Shown: positions 31,427 through 40,692, counted from the first letter of the stretch. The stretch: 64,000 nt of DNA from Jeotgalibacillus sp. ET6 (GCF_029667115.1 NZ_JARUIU010000002.1:558001-622000); one strand, 5' to 3'. Notes: a model not told the origin generated them from the sequence alone. Numbers and translations: made by a program.

Positions 31427-32497
31427 ATGACTAAAACATCCATTTATGGATTAACATTAGAGCAATTAACATTGTGGCTGGTGGAACAGGGACAAAAAAA
31501 GTTCCGTGCAGCACAAATTTGGGATTGGCTGTATAAAAAACGTGTAACAGACTTTTCTCAAATGAAGAACGTAAATTCAGACTGTGTGGCATTGCTTGAA
31601 GAGCATTTCTATATTCAGTCCTTGAAGGAAGAAGTCGTTCAAAAGTCAGAAGACGGTACGATTAAGTTTTTATTCAAGCTTGAAGATGGCAACTTGATAG
31701 AGACTGTACTGATGCGATTTAATTACGGACTTTCTGTTTGTGTAACAACTCAGGTTGGCTGTAATATCGGCTGTACGTTCTGTGCCAGCGGACTTCTGAA
31801 GAAGAACCGTGATTTATCTGGCGGAGAAATTGTAGAGCAGATCATGAATGTTCAGCACCATTTGGACAGCATGGGCAAAGACGAGCGTGTAAGCCACATC
31901 GTTGTAATGGGTATCGGAGAACCATTCGACAACTATCCAAATATGATGGACTTTTTCCGCGTCGTAAATGATCAAAAAGGCCTTTCAATTGGCGCGCGTC
32001 ACATTACGGTATCAACAAGCGGTCTTGCGGATAAGATTTATGATTTTGCAGATGAGGATATTCAGATCAATCTGGCTGTTTCTCTTCATGCTCCAAACAA
32101 TGAACTGCGTACGCAGATTATGAAAATTAACCGTGCGTACCCGCTTGAAAAGCTGATGCCGGCCATTGATTACTATTTAGAAAAAACAAACCGCAGAATT
32201 ACATTTGAATACATTCTGCTAAAAGATGTCAATGACCACAAGGAAGAAGCGGTGCAGCTTGCCAATCTTCTCAGCAATAAGCGTCACCTTTCCTATGTCA
32301 ACCTGATTCCGTACAACCCGGTTGACGAACACAATCAATATGAACGAAGCACGAAAAAAGCAATCGTTGAATTTTACGAAACGCTCCTGAATCGCGGCAT
32401 TAACTGCGGCGTCCGTGTTGAACAGGGCTCTGACATCGACGCAGCATGCGGTCAGCTCCGAAGCAAGCAAATTAAAAAAGACAAAGTTACAAATTAA
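31427..32497 (+). CDS. Radical SAM methyltransferase of the RlmN/Cfr superfamily
   Basis: Protein of 356 residues. The radical-SAM cluster motif is CNIGCTFC near 121-128, and the methyl-carrying cysteine lies in [11 protein letters not shown] near the end. The family methylates A2503 of 23S rRNA (RlmN at C2, Cfr at C8) and tRNA. The sequence after the cluster, [16 protein letters not shown], differs from the CASTLGGLKRNL form of housekeeping RlmN, and the gene is not in the rlmN-prpC-prkC neighbourhood. It is probably a second, divergent RlmN-type enzyme. The start follows AAAGAGGG. Confidence 0.88.
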   Translation: MTKTSIYGLTLEQLTLWLVEQGQKKFRAAQIWDWLYKKRVTDFSQMKNVNSDCVALLEEHFYIQSLKEEVVQKSEDGTIKFLFKLEDGNLIETVLMRFNYGLSVCVTTQVGCNIGCTFCASGLLKKNRDLSGGEIVEQIMNVQHHLDSMGKDERVSHIVVMGIGEPFDNYPNMMDFFRVVNDQKGLSIGARHITVSTSGLADKIYDFADEDIQINLAVSLHAPNNELRTQIMKINRAYPLEKLMPAIDYYLEKTNRRITFEYILLKDVNDHKEEAVQLANLLSNKRHLSYVNLIPYNPVDEHNQYERSTKKAIVEFYETLLNRGINCGVRVEQGSDIDAACGQLRSKQIKKDKVTN

Positions 32498-32514
32498 TTA
32501 GCTTCATCCTTACG

Positions 32515-32560
32515 AAGAATGTTTTCATGAATTCACTCATGAAAACATTCTTTCTTTTTT
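32515..32560 (+). terminator. Terminator after the RlmN-like gene
   Basis: A perfect 15-bp stem AGAATGTTTTCATGA/TCATGAAAACATTCT, 6-nt loop, T-rich tail. Confidence 0.92.
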
Positions 32561-32663
32561 AATGCTTAGGATGATGATTTATTTAATGAGGCTCAAGGAA
32601 AAGCAAGAACCGGTTCTCTCCTAAAAATTATGATAAGTTATAATGAGATTAAATTATCCAACC

Positions 32664-33273
32664 AAAGTTTAAAAGAATAGGTTCATTGAAGTGAAGGACG
32701 GTGACTCCTGTGAAAGCAAGCGGGAAGGGTGAGACCGTGAAATGCGCCAGCATGGAAGGGGCTCACCTCCCGCCCCACGGAAAGCATCCGTCCGAAGCGG
32801 AAATGAACCGGTTCCTTTTTTAAAAAGAAATAGAAGTAAGAACGAAGATTATATTACCTAGCCATCTATTCATTTAATCTGTTGACTTAAAGTTTAAAAG
32901 AATAGGTTCATTGAAGTGAAGGACGGTGACTCCTGTGGGAGCAAGCGGGAAGGGTGAGACCGTGAAATGCGTCAGCATGGAAGGGGCTCACCTCCCGCCC
33001 CACGGAAAGCATCCGTCCGAAGCGGAAATGAACCGGTTCCTGTTTTCTAAAAAAGTAGAAGTAAGAACGAAGATTATATTATCTAACCATCAGTTCATTT
33101 AATATGATGACTTAAAGTTTAAAAGAATAGGTTCATTGTAGTGAAGGACGGTGACTCCTGTGGGAGTAAGCGGGAAGGGGAAGACCGTGAAATGCATCAG
33201 CATGGAAGGGGCTCACCTCCCGCCCCACGGAAAGCATCCGTCCGGAACGGAAATGAACCGTTCCTGCTATACA
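32664..33273 (+). repeat. Tandem array, 225-bp period, two full units plus a partial third
   Basis: Units begin with AAAGTTTAAAAGAATAGG at 32664, 32889 and 33114, exactly 225 bp apart. The third stops after about 160 bp. Each unit holds GTGAAGGACGGTGACTCCTG, a GGGGCTCACCTCCCGCCCCA segment and CACGGAAAGCATCCGTCC, then ATGAACCG. The design matches the single-copy element at 52540-52735. Units differ by only a few bases. ORFs inside it are not credible genes. Confidence 0.93.
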
Positions 33274-33298
33274 TATTCACTTTTAAAGGAGGAAGCCC

Positions 33299-34068
33299 AT
33301 AAAAATCAACGAATTGTTCCGCCAGCGAATAGGATTTTCGATGGATCAAACCCTGGATTTTGCTCATTTACAATCATTACTTAAAAAAACAGCGTATAGC
33401 ATTCCCTTCGAAAACAAGGCGATTATGAATAAAGATAGGGATGATCTGACTGATGAGTTTATGATTCATAAGCTGCTGACTCTAAAACAGGGAGGACTAT
33501 GCTATGAATTAAACACTGTCCTTTTCTTATTTTTAGCCGAAAATGGTTTTCAGGTCAGCATGATGAAAGGGCTGGTTTTTAATGCTGACACCATGACATG
33601 GAGTGCCTTTGCAAGACTCATGCCGCAATAAAACTGACCTATGAGAATCGGGATTACTTAGTTGACACAGGATTTGGCGGGAATCTGCCGCTTGCTCCCG
33701 TTCCGTTCAGCGGTGAGAGCGTTGAGACTTCTAATGGGAAATTCCGAATTCGATCGAGAGAAGATGATTTTATTTTGGAAATGATCGTAAGGCATAAAGA
33801 TGATGATTGGAGAACAGGGTATGCATTTTCTCCTGATCCAGTGGAAATTTCATCATGGAATGAATTAAGAGATCAGCTGATTGACGAAGAGCGATCGCCA
33901 TTTAATAAACAGCTCCTGATTACCCAGCTGACTAAAGAAGGTAATAAAACGTTGACGGGTAAGACGTTTACACAGTGGGCGAATGGAGAAAGTAAAAAAG
34001 AAGAAATTAGAGAAGAAAATTTTAATCATTTGGCAAAGATTCATTTTGGAATTGTTTTCAGTGATTAA
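33299..34068 (+). pseudogene. Arylamine N-acetyltransferase pseudogene (start-codon loss and frameshift)
   Basis: About 256 codons in two frames. The first part has GGLCYELNT, holding the catalytic Cys, and ends early near 33631. The second part, in another frame from about 33598, has THAAIKL (catalytic His) and YLVDTGFGG (catalytic Asp). Together they make a near full-length NAT, which transfers acetyl from acetyl-CoA to arylamines. In addition, AAAGGAGGAAGCCC is followed by ATA AAA ATC AAC GAA instead of an ATG, suggesting a lost start. A TTG at 33314 is the only other start. The gene lies directly after the 225-bp array. Confidence 0.82.
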
Positions 34069-34080
34069 AGAATAGCAAAA

Positions 34081-34136
34081 GAAAAAGCTGTCAGCAGTCC
34101 GTCATTGCACGGACTTACTGAACAGCTTTTTTTATT
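34081..34136. terminator. Bidirectional terminator between the NAT pseudogene and hxlB
   Basis: AAAAAGCTGT with CAGTCCGT pairs to ACGGACT and ACAGCTTTTTTT, giving a long stem with A/T-rich ends usable from both strands. Confidence 0.85.
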
Positions 34137-34689
34137 CGAGATTTGCATGTTTTCCATACATTTTATCATTATCAAGTTCATTTTTCTCCATGAATCGTAA
34201 GATCAATGCATCATAGAACACCAATAAGGTTTGTTCAAAAAGAGAGCCCATCGGCTGGATCGTATGAAAGTCGCTTTGAGACTGATCCTTTGGCGCACCT
34301 GGAAGCTTGACAGTAAAAGTCGAGAGCTTTCCTATGGTCGAATCCGGGTTAATCGTGACAGCTGCAATTGTTCCGCGAATACTCTTGGCTTTTTCAGCAA
34401 TTGAAACCAGCCCTTTTGTTTCGCCGGACCCTGAACCAATAATAAGCAGATCATCTTGTTCAAAAGTCGGGGTGACGGTTTCTCCGATAACATAGGCGTC
34501 AATTCCCATATGCATCATTCTCATGACAAAGGATTTTGCCATGAAGCCAGACCTGCCGCCTCCTGCTACAAAAACCTTTTTAGCTTTTAGAATGCTGTTT
34601 ACTAACCTCTCAGCCTCTTGATCGGAAAGTAACGCAGCAGACTTTTCTAATTCCGCAACGATTTTAGCTGCGTATTGTACAGTCTGCAT
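34132..34689 (-). CDS. hxlB: 6-phospho-3-hexuloisomerase
   Basis: SIS-domain isomerase of 185 residues converting hexulose-6-phosphate to fructose-6-phosphate, second step of the ribulose monophosphate pathway. Conserved motifs are VAGGGRSGFMAKSF and IGSGSGET. It lies 6 bp after hxlA on the same strand, matching the B. subtilis hxlAB operon for formaldehyde detoxification, and shares its HxlR-dependent promoter. Confidence 0.95.
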   Translation of the reverse strand: MQTVQYAAKIVAELEKSAALLSDQEAERLVNSILKAKKVFVAGGGRSGFMAKSFVMRMMHMGIDAYVIGETVTPTFEQDDLLIIGSGSGETKGLVSIAEKAKSIRGTIAAVTINPDSTIGKLSTFTVKLPGAPKDQSQSDFHTIQPMGSLFEQTLLVFYDALILRFMEKNELDNDKMYGKHANLE

Positions 34690-34695
34690 GGCAGA

Positions 34696-35328
34696 TTATG
34701 CTTGTTTGATAAGCTTTTGCATCGCTGAGGCTGCTGCTTTTTTATCATCTTGTCCGGTAATTCCTCCGCCAACAATCACTAGATCCGGCTGTACTTTAAT
34801 CACTTCCGGAAGTGTTTCTAGTTTAATGCCGCCTGCAATTGCAGTTTTCGCATTTTTAACTACATCTTTAATCGTCTGCAGATCTTCAAACGAATTTTTG
34901 CCTTCTGCCTGAAGGTCATAGCCTGTATGAACACAAATGTAGTCTACGCCTAAAGCATCTACTTCTTTTGCACGTGCGGCAAGATCTTTAACCGCCATCA
35001 TATCAACGAGAATTTTTTTACCTTGTTTTTTTGCTTCATCCACAGCACCTTTAATGGATGCATCTTCAGCTGCTCCAAGAATGGTCACAATGTCTGCGCC
35101 AGCTTTAGCGGCCTGGCCTACTTCATAGCCTGCAGCGTCCATAATTTTAAGATCTGCCAGGACTTTTAAGTTCGGGTAGGCTTCTTTCATTTGCTTAACT
35201 GCTGTAAGTCCTTCATTTATCACAACAGGAGTACCGATTTCAACTACATCGATATGCTCTTCAACTTCCTTAACCAATTCAATTGCTTCTGGAATGTTTA
35301 CTAAATCAAGTGCTAATTGTAATTCCAT
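34696..35328 (-). CDS. hxlA: 3-hexulose-6-phosphate synthase
   Basis: TIM-barrel enzyme of 210 residues that condenses formaldehyde with ribulose-5-phosphate. The start MELQLALDL and the motifs ADLKIMDA and GGIKLETL are typical of the orotidine-decarboxylase suprafamily. The ATG at 35328 has GAGGAGTG upstream and gives the usual length; the longer ORF from 35367 adds 13 non-conserved residues. It is divergent from hxlR. Confidence 0.96.
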   Translation of the reverse strand: MELQLALDLVNIPEAIELVKEVEEHIDVVEIGTPVVINEGLTAVKQMKEAYPNLKVLADLKIMDAAGYEVGQAAKAGADIVTILGAAEDASIKGAVDEAKKQGKKILVDMMAVKDLAARAKEVDALGVDYICVHTGYDLQAEGKNSFEDLQTIKDVVKNAKTAIAGGIKLETLPEVIKVQPDLVIVGGGITGQDDKKAAASAMQKLIKQA

Positions 35329-35388
35329 CTCTGCGTCACTCCTCGTGTGTTTTGTGAAATCATTCATTTAAAAATGAACATAGATGAA

Positions 35389-35439
35389 AGTATACATGTT
35401 ATAATCAATTTATGTAAGTACGCACTTTTTTCTTACATA
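35389..35439 (-). promoter_or_regulatory. hxlA promoter and candidate HxlR operator
   Basis: Reverse-strand TTACAT (35412-35417) and TATACT (35389-35394) are 17 bp apart. An inverted repeat TATGTAAG/CTTACATA (35411-35418 and 35432-35439, 13-bp spacer) covers the -35 box. HxlR is known to activate hxlAB from sites just upstream of the promoter; the sites here are inferred from symmetry and position. Confidence 0.65.
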
Positions 35440-35487
35440 GTGTTAAAAAGTATACTATGAGAGATAACAGGCTTTGGAGGCGATAAA

Positions 35488-35850
35488 ATGACTAGAATGC
35501 AGGATAAAATATTTCATTGTGAAAAGGAATTAACGCTGTCTGTTATTGGCGGCAAGTGGAAGATGCTGATTTTATGGCATTTAGGCAAAGAGGGAACTAA
35601 GCGGTTTGGTGAAATAAAATCATTAATGCCCGGCATTACCCAGCGGATGCTTGTAAATCAGCTTCGGGAACTTGAAGAAGATCAGATTGTTCATCGCGAA
35701 GTTTACCCCGTAGTGCCCCCGAAGGTTGAATATTCCTTAACTGCAAATGGCGAGAGCCTGATGCCAATATTGGATGCCATGTATACATGGGGCAAAGACT
35801 ATATGGTCAATGTGGTGGAGAAGGAAAAAGAGCAGCCGAAATCAGTTTAA
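35488..35850 (+). CDS. hxlR: HxlR-family transcriptional activator
   Basis: Winged-helix regulator of 120 residues with the HxlR signature [19 protein letters not shown] and the recognition segment [19 protein letters not shown]. In B. subtilis HxlR activates hxlAB in response to formaldehyde through a conserved Cys near the N-terminus; a Cys is present here just before EKELTLS. It is divergently transcribed from hxlA over a 159-bp region. Confidence 0.94.
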   Translation: MTRMQDKIFHCEKELTLSVIGGKWKMLILWHLGKEGTKRFGEIKSLMPGITQRMLVNQLRELEEDQIVHREVYPVVPPKVEYSLTANGESLMPILDAMYTWGKDYMVNVVEKEKEQPKSV

Positions 35851-35952
35851 ATTAAGAAAACGAATCTCGTGCAAATAGGGGTTCGTTTTTTTGTATAGAG
35901 ATTGTTATAATTTAGATAGATTTCTATAGATTGCAACAAAAGGGGGAGCGAT

Positions 35953-36321
35953 ATGAGGTATAACCGCAATGAAGCGTTTCGCTTCGCATTCAAGGAACCG
36001 CTCAATGCCCGTTTTTCTATTTATGAAGTGAATGGGAAAGCGGTTGAAACGACAGAAGGAGAAATTCAGCTGTTGGACTTAAGTCCGAGCGGCTCTAAAG
36101 TGTATTCGGAACTGAATATCCCCTTTAAAGAGAACAATCCCGTTAAAATTGTCATGCACTTTCAATTAAATGAAGAAAGCTATCAATTTAAAGGCAAAAT
36201 TGTCTGGAAAAAGGTATGGAGCGATGGATTCATGTATGGCGTGTCGTTTCTTATTAATGAGGATATGCAGCAGGAGATTGTGAAGCAGCTTAAAGTATAT
36301 GTTAAAAATGTGAAAAACTAA
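35953..36321 (+). CDS. PilZ-domain protein, candidate c-di-GMP receptor
   Basis: A 122-residue stand-alone PilZ domain. The c-di-GMP-binding RxxxR region is RYNRNEAFR near the start, and the second motif (D/N)xSxxG appears as LDLSPSGSKV near residue 45. Such proteins read c-di-GMP to control motility or surface polymers. A large polysaccharide cluster begins 1.4 kb downstream, but a functional link is speculative. The start follows AGGGGGAGC. Confidence 0.82.
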   Translation: MRYNRNEAFRFAFKEPLNARFSIYEVNGKAVETTEGEIQLLDLSPSGSKVYSELNIPFKENNPVKIVMHFQLNEESYQFKGKIVWKKVWSDGFMYGVSFLINEDMQQEIVKQLKVYVKNVKN

Positions 36322-36326
36322 GAAGA

Positions 36327-36366
36327 ACCACCGGCAGCGCACATGGCGCAGCCGGTGGTTTTTTTA
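36327..36366. terminator. Terminator between the PilZ gene and yjbQ
   Basis: AACCACCGGC/GCCGGTGGTT with an inner CGC/GCG pair and TTTTTT. It also overlaps the 3' end of yjbQ on the other strand. Confidence 0.9.
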
Positions 36367-36765
36367 TCCTATTAGCTTTACCACATAGGACCGGTTGTGT
36401 CTCGGGCCGTCAAATTCACAAAAGTAAATGCCCTGCCAGGTGCCGAGAACAAGCTTTCCATTCTCGATCACCAATGTCTGAGCGTGGCCGACCGTGCTCG
36501 TTTTTAAATGTGAGGCTGTGTTTCCCTCTGCATGCCGGTCTTTAGGATGCTCCCACGGATACACTTCATCAAGTCGCATAAGAAAGTCTTTCTTTACGTC
36601 CGGATCCGCATTTTCATTCACGGTAATTCCAGCTGTTGTATGGAGCGAAGTGACAACGGCGATTCCATCTTGAATGTCCTGGCTTGCAATCCAGTCTTGT
36701 ATATCAGAGGTGACGTCGATCATTTCGTCTCTTGAGGTGGTGGTTAGGTTAAATTTGTTTATCAT
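36364..36765 (-). CDS. yjbQ: YjbQ-family protein (UPF0047)
   Basis: A 133-residue protein. Conserved residues include [18 protein letters not shown] (His and Asn ligands) and [17 protein letters not shown] with the final [16 protein letters not shown]. The family has low thiamin-phosphate synthase activity in vitro, and its main role is unsettled. The ATG at 36765 follows GAAAGGAAG. A longer reading frame opens upstream to 36966, but that extension is translated tandem repeat sequence. Confidence 0.9.
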   Translation of the reverse strand: MINKFNLTTTSRDEMIDVTSDIQDWIASQDIQDGIAVVTSLHTTAGITVNENADPDVKKDFLMRLDEVYPWEHPKDRHAEGNTASHLKTSTVGHAQTLVIENGKLVLGTWQGIYFCEFDGPRHNRSYVVKLIG

Positions 36766-36783
36766 TTTTATCTTCCTTTCTGG

Positions 36784-37530
36784 GCAGACCGCTGGCAAGC
36801 GCTCGCATTCTTCGTTGCTCACCCCAGTCCAGATGCTCATTGCCCTTTTAGGCAACTCCGCTCTGTCCTGGGGTTCGCGCCTTGAATGACAAGCGCTTTC
36901 AGCTAGTCTGCAGACCGCTGGCAAGCGCTCGCATTCTTCGTTGCTCATCCTGACCCAGATGCTCATTGCCCTTTAAGGCAACTCCGCTCTGTGTCAGGAT
37001 TCGCGCCTCGAATGTCAAGCGCTTTCAGCTGGTCTGCGGACTGTCTTGTTTAGTAATTTTTTCAGTTGGAAAGGCTTCTTTGTACTTAATAAGTCTTAGT
37101 AAACACTCGCATTCTTCGTTGCTCACCCCAGTCCAGATGCTCATTGCCCTTTTAGGCAACTCCGCTCTGTCCTGGGATTCGCGCCTCGAATGTCAAGCGC
37201 TTTCAGCTGGTCTGCGGACTGTCTTGTTTAGTTATTTTATCAGTTGTAATGAATTCTTTGTACTTGGTTAGTCTCAGCAAGTGCTCGCATTCTTCGCTGC
37301 TCGCTCTGCCCCAGATGCTCATTGTCCTTTTAGGCAACTCTGCTCTGTGTCGTGATTTGCGTCTCGAATAAATAGCTGTTTCAGTTAGTCTGCGGATTGT
37401 CTTGTTTAGTTATTTTATCAGTTGGAAAGTCTTCTTTGTACTTAATGAGTCTTAGTAAACACTCGCATTCTTCTCTGCTAATCCCGTCCTGGTGCTTCTA
37501 AAGCGGAGCTGCCCTGAGTATGGATTAGTT
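36784..37530. repeat. Tandem array, 178-bp period (first spacing 126 bp)
   Basis: The core CTCGCATTCTTC recurs at about 36801, 36927, 37105, 37283 and 37461: one interval of 126 bp, then three of exactly 178 bp. Each unit contains GATGCTCATTG, TTTAGGCAACTC and GCTCTGT, then GTCTGCGGACTGTCTTG in the longer units. The last unit is degenerate. Both strands give open frames across units (for example [14 protein letters not shown] on the reverse strand), but these have no ribosome sites. From 37531 to 37803 I see no gene. Confidence 0.92.
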
Positions 37531-37803
37531 ATGCTAGTCTGCATCGTTTTTGATTTTAAGATGTTGTTGAAACTTTTCATCTATTTTAGTACATGGACAG
37601 TGAGGAGGCAACTGTTCAGGTGGGATGAATCTTATAGTAGCAGATCCGGTATTATTTCGGGTTTGCTTTTTTAGTTGTTCTGCCTATGTAGGAAGCTTTG
37701 TTTTTATAGAACTGGAAGTCTTTTTTGTGATGGGTGGATTTGTGCTTTTTTAGTGTAACTGATTTAAGCCCGAAGCCATATAGTAATGCAGAGAGGTGTC
37801 AGG

Positions 37804-38412
37804 ATGAAAAGGCTAATTGATTTTTTATTGTCGAGCATTCTCATCGTATTGCTGTTTCCGTTGGCTGCTGTTATTGGATTTATTGTTTTGGTACGTATTG
37901 GTTCGCCCGTTTTGTTTAAGCAGGTCAGGTCCGGGCTTCATGGCAATCCTTTCACCATTTATAAATTTCGCACGATGACGGATGCTCTTTCTGCTTCAGG
38001 AGAACTTCTATCAGATGAAGAGAGACTGACACCCTTTGGCCTTTATTTGAGGAAGTATTCGCTAGATGAGCTTCCTCAGCTGGTAAATGTGTGGAAGGGG
38101 GAAATGAGCTTTATTGGACCGCGTCCGCTGCTGATGGAATATGTGCCTTTGTATACCCGTGAACAGGCGAGAAGGCTGAAGATTAAGCCTGGAGTGACGG
38201 GGTGGGCGCAGGTAAATGGAAGGAATGCAATTTCGTGGGAGCAGAAGTTTGAATTGGATGTCTGGTATGTGGAGAATTGTTCTCTATGGCTGGATGCAAA
38301 AATTTTTTGGATGACTGTGATGAGAGTGGTCCGGCCAAAAGGAGTCAGCCATCCGGATTCGGCGACGATGAAGCGATTTGAGGGGACTGTAACAGAGGAA
38401 AGAACAGAGTAG
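37804..38412 (+). CDS. Phosphoglycosyl transferase (PglC/EpsL type), initiates the repeat unit
   Basis: Monotopic membrane enzyme of 202 residues. One N-terminal hydrophobic hairpin (about 8-30) is followed by KFRTMTDA, the catalytic region with YSLDELPQL (Asp-Glu dyad) and FIGPRPLLMEY. It transfers a phospho-sugar from UDP-sugar to undecaprenyl phosphate. The short form without extra N-terminal helices matches bacillosamine-using PglC/EpsL. The start at 37804 follows AGAGGTGTCAGG; an ATG at 37786 lacks a site. Confidence 0.92.
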   Translation: MKRLIDFLLSSILIVLLFPLAAVIGFIVLVRIGSPVLFKQVRSGLHGNPFTIYKFRTMTDALSASGELLSDEERLTPFGLYLRKYSLDELPQLVNVWKGEMSFIGPRPLLMEYVPLYTREQARRLKIKPGVTGWAQVNGRNAISWEQKFELDVWYVENCSLWLDAKIFWMTVMRVVRPKGVSHPDSATMKRFEGTVTEERTE

Positions 38413-38479
38413 AAGAATTACCATGCTTTTAGAGTGCCGGATGAAGTGCATTTTTTTGAAAGAAAGGAAGAGCAAATAA

Positions 38480-39094
38480 ATGAATGAGCAAAAATTAAGT
38501 TTTTCAAGCTTTTTTTCTATTGTTTTAAAGAGGTTATGGATCGTAATTATTTTTACAATCGGAGCAGTTGCAGCGAGCGGTTATATTTCGTATCAGGTTA
38601 TTGAGCCGACCTATGAATCAAAGGTGGATATCGTTGTGGCAGGCAAGCAGACTGCGGAGAGCCCGATTTTGACGAGTCATATTGATGATTCGCTTAAGCT
38701 GATCTCAACCTATCAGGATATTTTGATCAGTCCGTATATCTTAAAGGATGCACAAAATCGTCTGCAAAAAGACGGCCACACCATTTCATTTAATGAAAAA
38801 GACGTAACAGTTTCCAGTACACAGGATTCTCAAGTGATTGAACTGCGCGTCGAATATTCCAACGCGACAGAAGCAGCTCTTATTGCCAATGCAATCGCTA
38901 CTTCTTTTGATCAAAAAGTACAGCATATTATGAGCCTGGATGAGAAAAATTCCAAGGTGCTGAATAAAGGAACAGTTAATAAAGATCCTATCTTCCCTCA
39001 ACCGATGCTGATTATGGGAATTACACTGGTTCTCGCTTTAATTTTCTCAATGTGGCTGACTTTTGCTATTCATCGGTTAAAAGATCAAAAATAA
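38480..39094 (+). CDS. Polysaccharide chain-length determinant (Wzz/CapA/EpsA-like)
   Basis: A 204-residue membrane protein with transmembrane segments near 17-37 and 173-193 and an extracytoplasmic coil-rich domain between them. The proline-containing stretch PIFPQPMLIM before the second helix is typical. It lacks a fused tyrosine kinase, and no separate BY-kinase gene (CapB/EpsB) is present nearby, unlike the B. subtilis eps operon. It should set polymer length. Confidence 0.88.
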   Translation: MNEQKLSFSSFFSIVLKRLWIVIIFTIGAVAASGYISYQVIEPTYESKVDIVVAGKQTAESPILTSHIDDSLKLISTYQDILISPYILKDAQNRLQKDGHTISFNEKDVTVSSTQDSQVIELRVEYSNATEAALIANAIATSFDQKVQHIMSLDEKNSKVLNKGTVNKDPIFPQPMLIMGITLVLALIFSMWLTFAIHRLKDQK

Positions 39095-39161
39095 AAACGG
39101 TTTATGCTGCCCTCCCACAGCAAGGTGACTACACCGGTTTAATAAGGAGATCGTGAGGAGC

Positions 39162-40631
39162 ATGCCACTTAAAGAAAATCCTTCAAACCTTTTTATTGTT
39201 TCTGCTGTTTCCGCTGCCGTGTCTTTTATTACCGGTATCTGGATACGAAACATCCTGGGTCCTGAAGAATATGGGATCTGGCTGATTTATTCACTGTTTT
39301 TAGTGTATGGCTACTATTTGCAGTTTGGAATTTTGGAGGGCTTTAGCAGGGATGTTCCGAGAATGCTTGGACAGGGCCGGTTTAAAAAGGCAGATGAGAT
39401 TAGAAGCACCGCACTCGTGTGGATTCTGATGTCCTCAGGAATGTCTTTTTTAGGGGTTATTGTTCTTTTGATTCTGCCATTAACCTTTTTTGAGACCATC
39501 ATGGGTGTGATGGCGCTGCTGCTTGTTCCCTTTCAAAATCTGGTTCTTTTTTTCAACCATTTTTATTTAACCGTTCAGCAATTTAATAAAGTGGCAGTGA
39601 TTCAGCTGATCATCGGCTCCCTCCAGTATGTGGTGATGGGGATTTGCGCCATATTCATTGGGATTTACGGACTTTTTCTTGGCGTGCTGATCGGCAGTGT
39701 TGCCGCCCTGACGTACAGCAGGCTGAAAATGAAGACGAAGATTCCGCTGAAATGGCATAGCGGGCTGTTTAAAAAATTGCTGAATTACGGCTTTCGCATT
39801 ACACTGATCGGTATTTTGCTGAGTCTTTTTACAACGATGGACAGATTGCTGATCTTTGCTTTCTTCGATTCTGTTTCTGTAGGAATGTATGGCATCATCG
39901 CTTTTATTTATCAGGGAATTATGGTGCTGCCATCTGTTTTTCATCAGGTGATGTATCCAAAAATCAATTACCAGTACGGAGCAACAGGAAAAAAGAAGGC
40001 TCTGATGCCCATTATATTGGAGCCGACCATTTTGCTTTCTTATATCAGCCCGATTCTTCTCGGGATTGCATTTTTTGTTTTCCCCTGGTTTGTACAAATC
40101 TTTATGCCTGAGTATGTGGCGGGTACGACTGCTGCAAGAATTGTAATTGTAGGCATGTTCTTTTTTATTTGGGCAATGCTGTATGCTCATTATTTAACGG
40201 TTGTCCACAAGGAATGGAGCTATTTAAAGGTTCTATGCTGCGGAGTATTAATCAATGCAATTATCAACCTGATTATGATCCGGCTCGGCTATTACATTAA
40301 CGGTGTGGCTCTTGGTACTGCGGTATCGTATATGCTGTATCCGCTTTTGTTAATGTTTGTCTGCTTCAGGGATATGGGGCTGAAGTGGTCGGAGTATGTG
40401 CGTCATTTTGGCACTATTTTACTTCCTTTTGGCATCATGGTCAGCCTGATGGCAGTCATTGAAGCCATTCCTATTCATTTTATCGTGCAAATTAGCTTGT
40501 ACTTGCTTTGCTATCTCCTTTTTCTATTCGTTTCCTCTAACAAAATGCCGCTTCTGTCGGCTTATAAAGATAAGGGCTTTCAGATCATAGGGAAAAAATT
40601 AGGAATGGTAAAGAAATATGAAGCAAAGTAA
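39162..40631 (+). CDS. Lipid-linked oligosaccharide flippase (Wzx/MATE-like)
   Basis: About 489 residues with 12 to 14 hydrophobic segments and the family N-terminus NPSNLFIVSAVSAAVSFITG followed by LGPEEYGIW. It would move the undecaprenyl-linked repeat unit across the membrane. The ATG at 39162 is favoured; a GTG three codons earlier sits closer to AAGGAGA, so the start is uncertain by three residues. Confidence 0.88.
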   Translation: MPLKENPSNLFIVSAVSAAVSFITGIWIRNILGPEEYGIWLIYSLFLVYGYYLQFGILEGFSRDVPRMLGQGRFKKADEIRSTALVWILMSSGMSFLGVIVLLILPLTFFETIMGVMALLLVPFQNLVLFFNHFYLTVQQFNKVAVIQLIIGSLQYVVMGICAIFIGIYGLFLGVLIGSVAALTYSRLKMKTKIPLKWHSGLFKKLLNYGFRITLIGILLSLFTTMDRLLIFAFFDSVSVGMYGIIAFIYQGIMVLPSVFHQVMYPKINYQYGATGKKKALMPIILEPTILLSYISPILLGIAFFVFPWFVQIFMPEYVAGTTAARIVIVGMFFFIWAMLYAHYLTVVHKEWSYLKVLCCGVLINAIINLIMIRLGYYINGVALGTAVSYMLYPLLLMFVCFRDMGLKWSEYVRHFGTILLPFGIMVSLMAVIEAIPIHFIVQISLYLLCYLLFLFVSSNKMPLLSAYKDKGFQIIGKKLGMVKKYEAK

Positions 40632-40692
40632 TTCTGTTCGTATTGCTTTTTGTCAATTGTAATCTGTGCACTAAAGACTGGTAGGTGATCGA

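Noticed and set aside
32664-33273. CRISPR array
   Set aside because: Units are 225 bp and nearly identical throughout, with no short direct repeats separated by unique spacers and no cas genes.
33151-33384. 77-codon ORF inside the 225-bp array
   Set aside because: It is repeat sequence running into the NAT pseudogene, with no ribosome site and no homologous frame in the other units.
36766-36966. N-terminal extension of YjbQ
   Set aside because: It is translated tandem-repeat sequence; a good ribosome site and the conserved family start lie at 36765.
39567-40190. 207-codon reverse-strand ORF within the flippase gene
   Set aside because: Shadow of a membrane-protein gene; rich in His, Asn and Gln with no ribosome site or motif.
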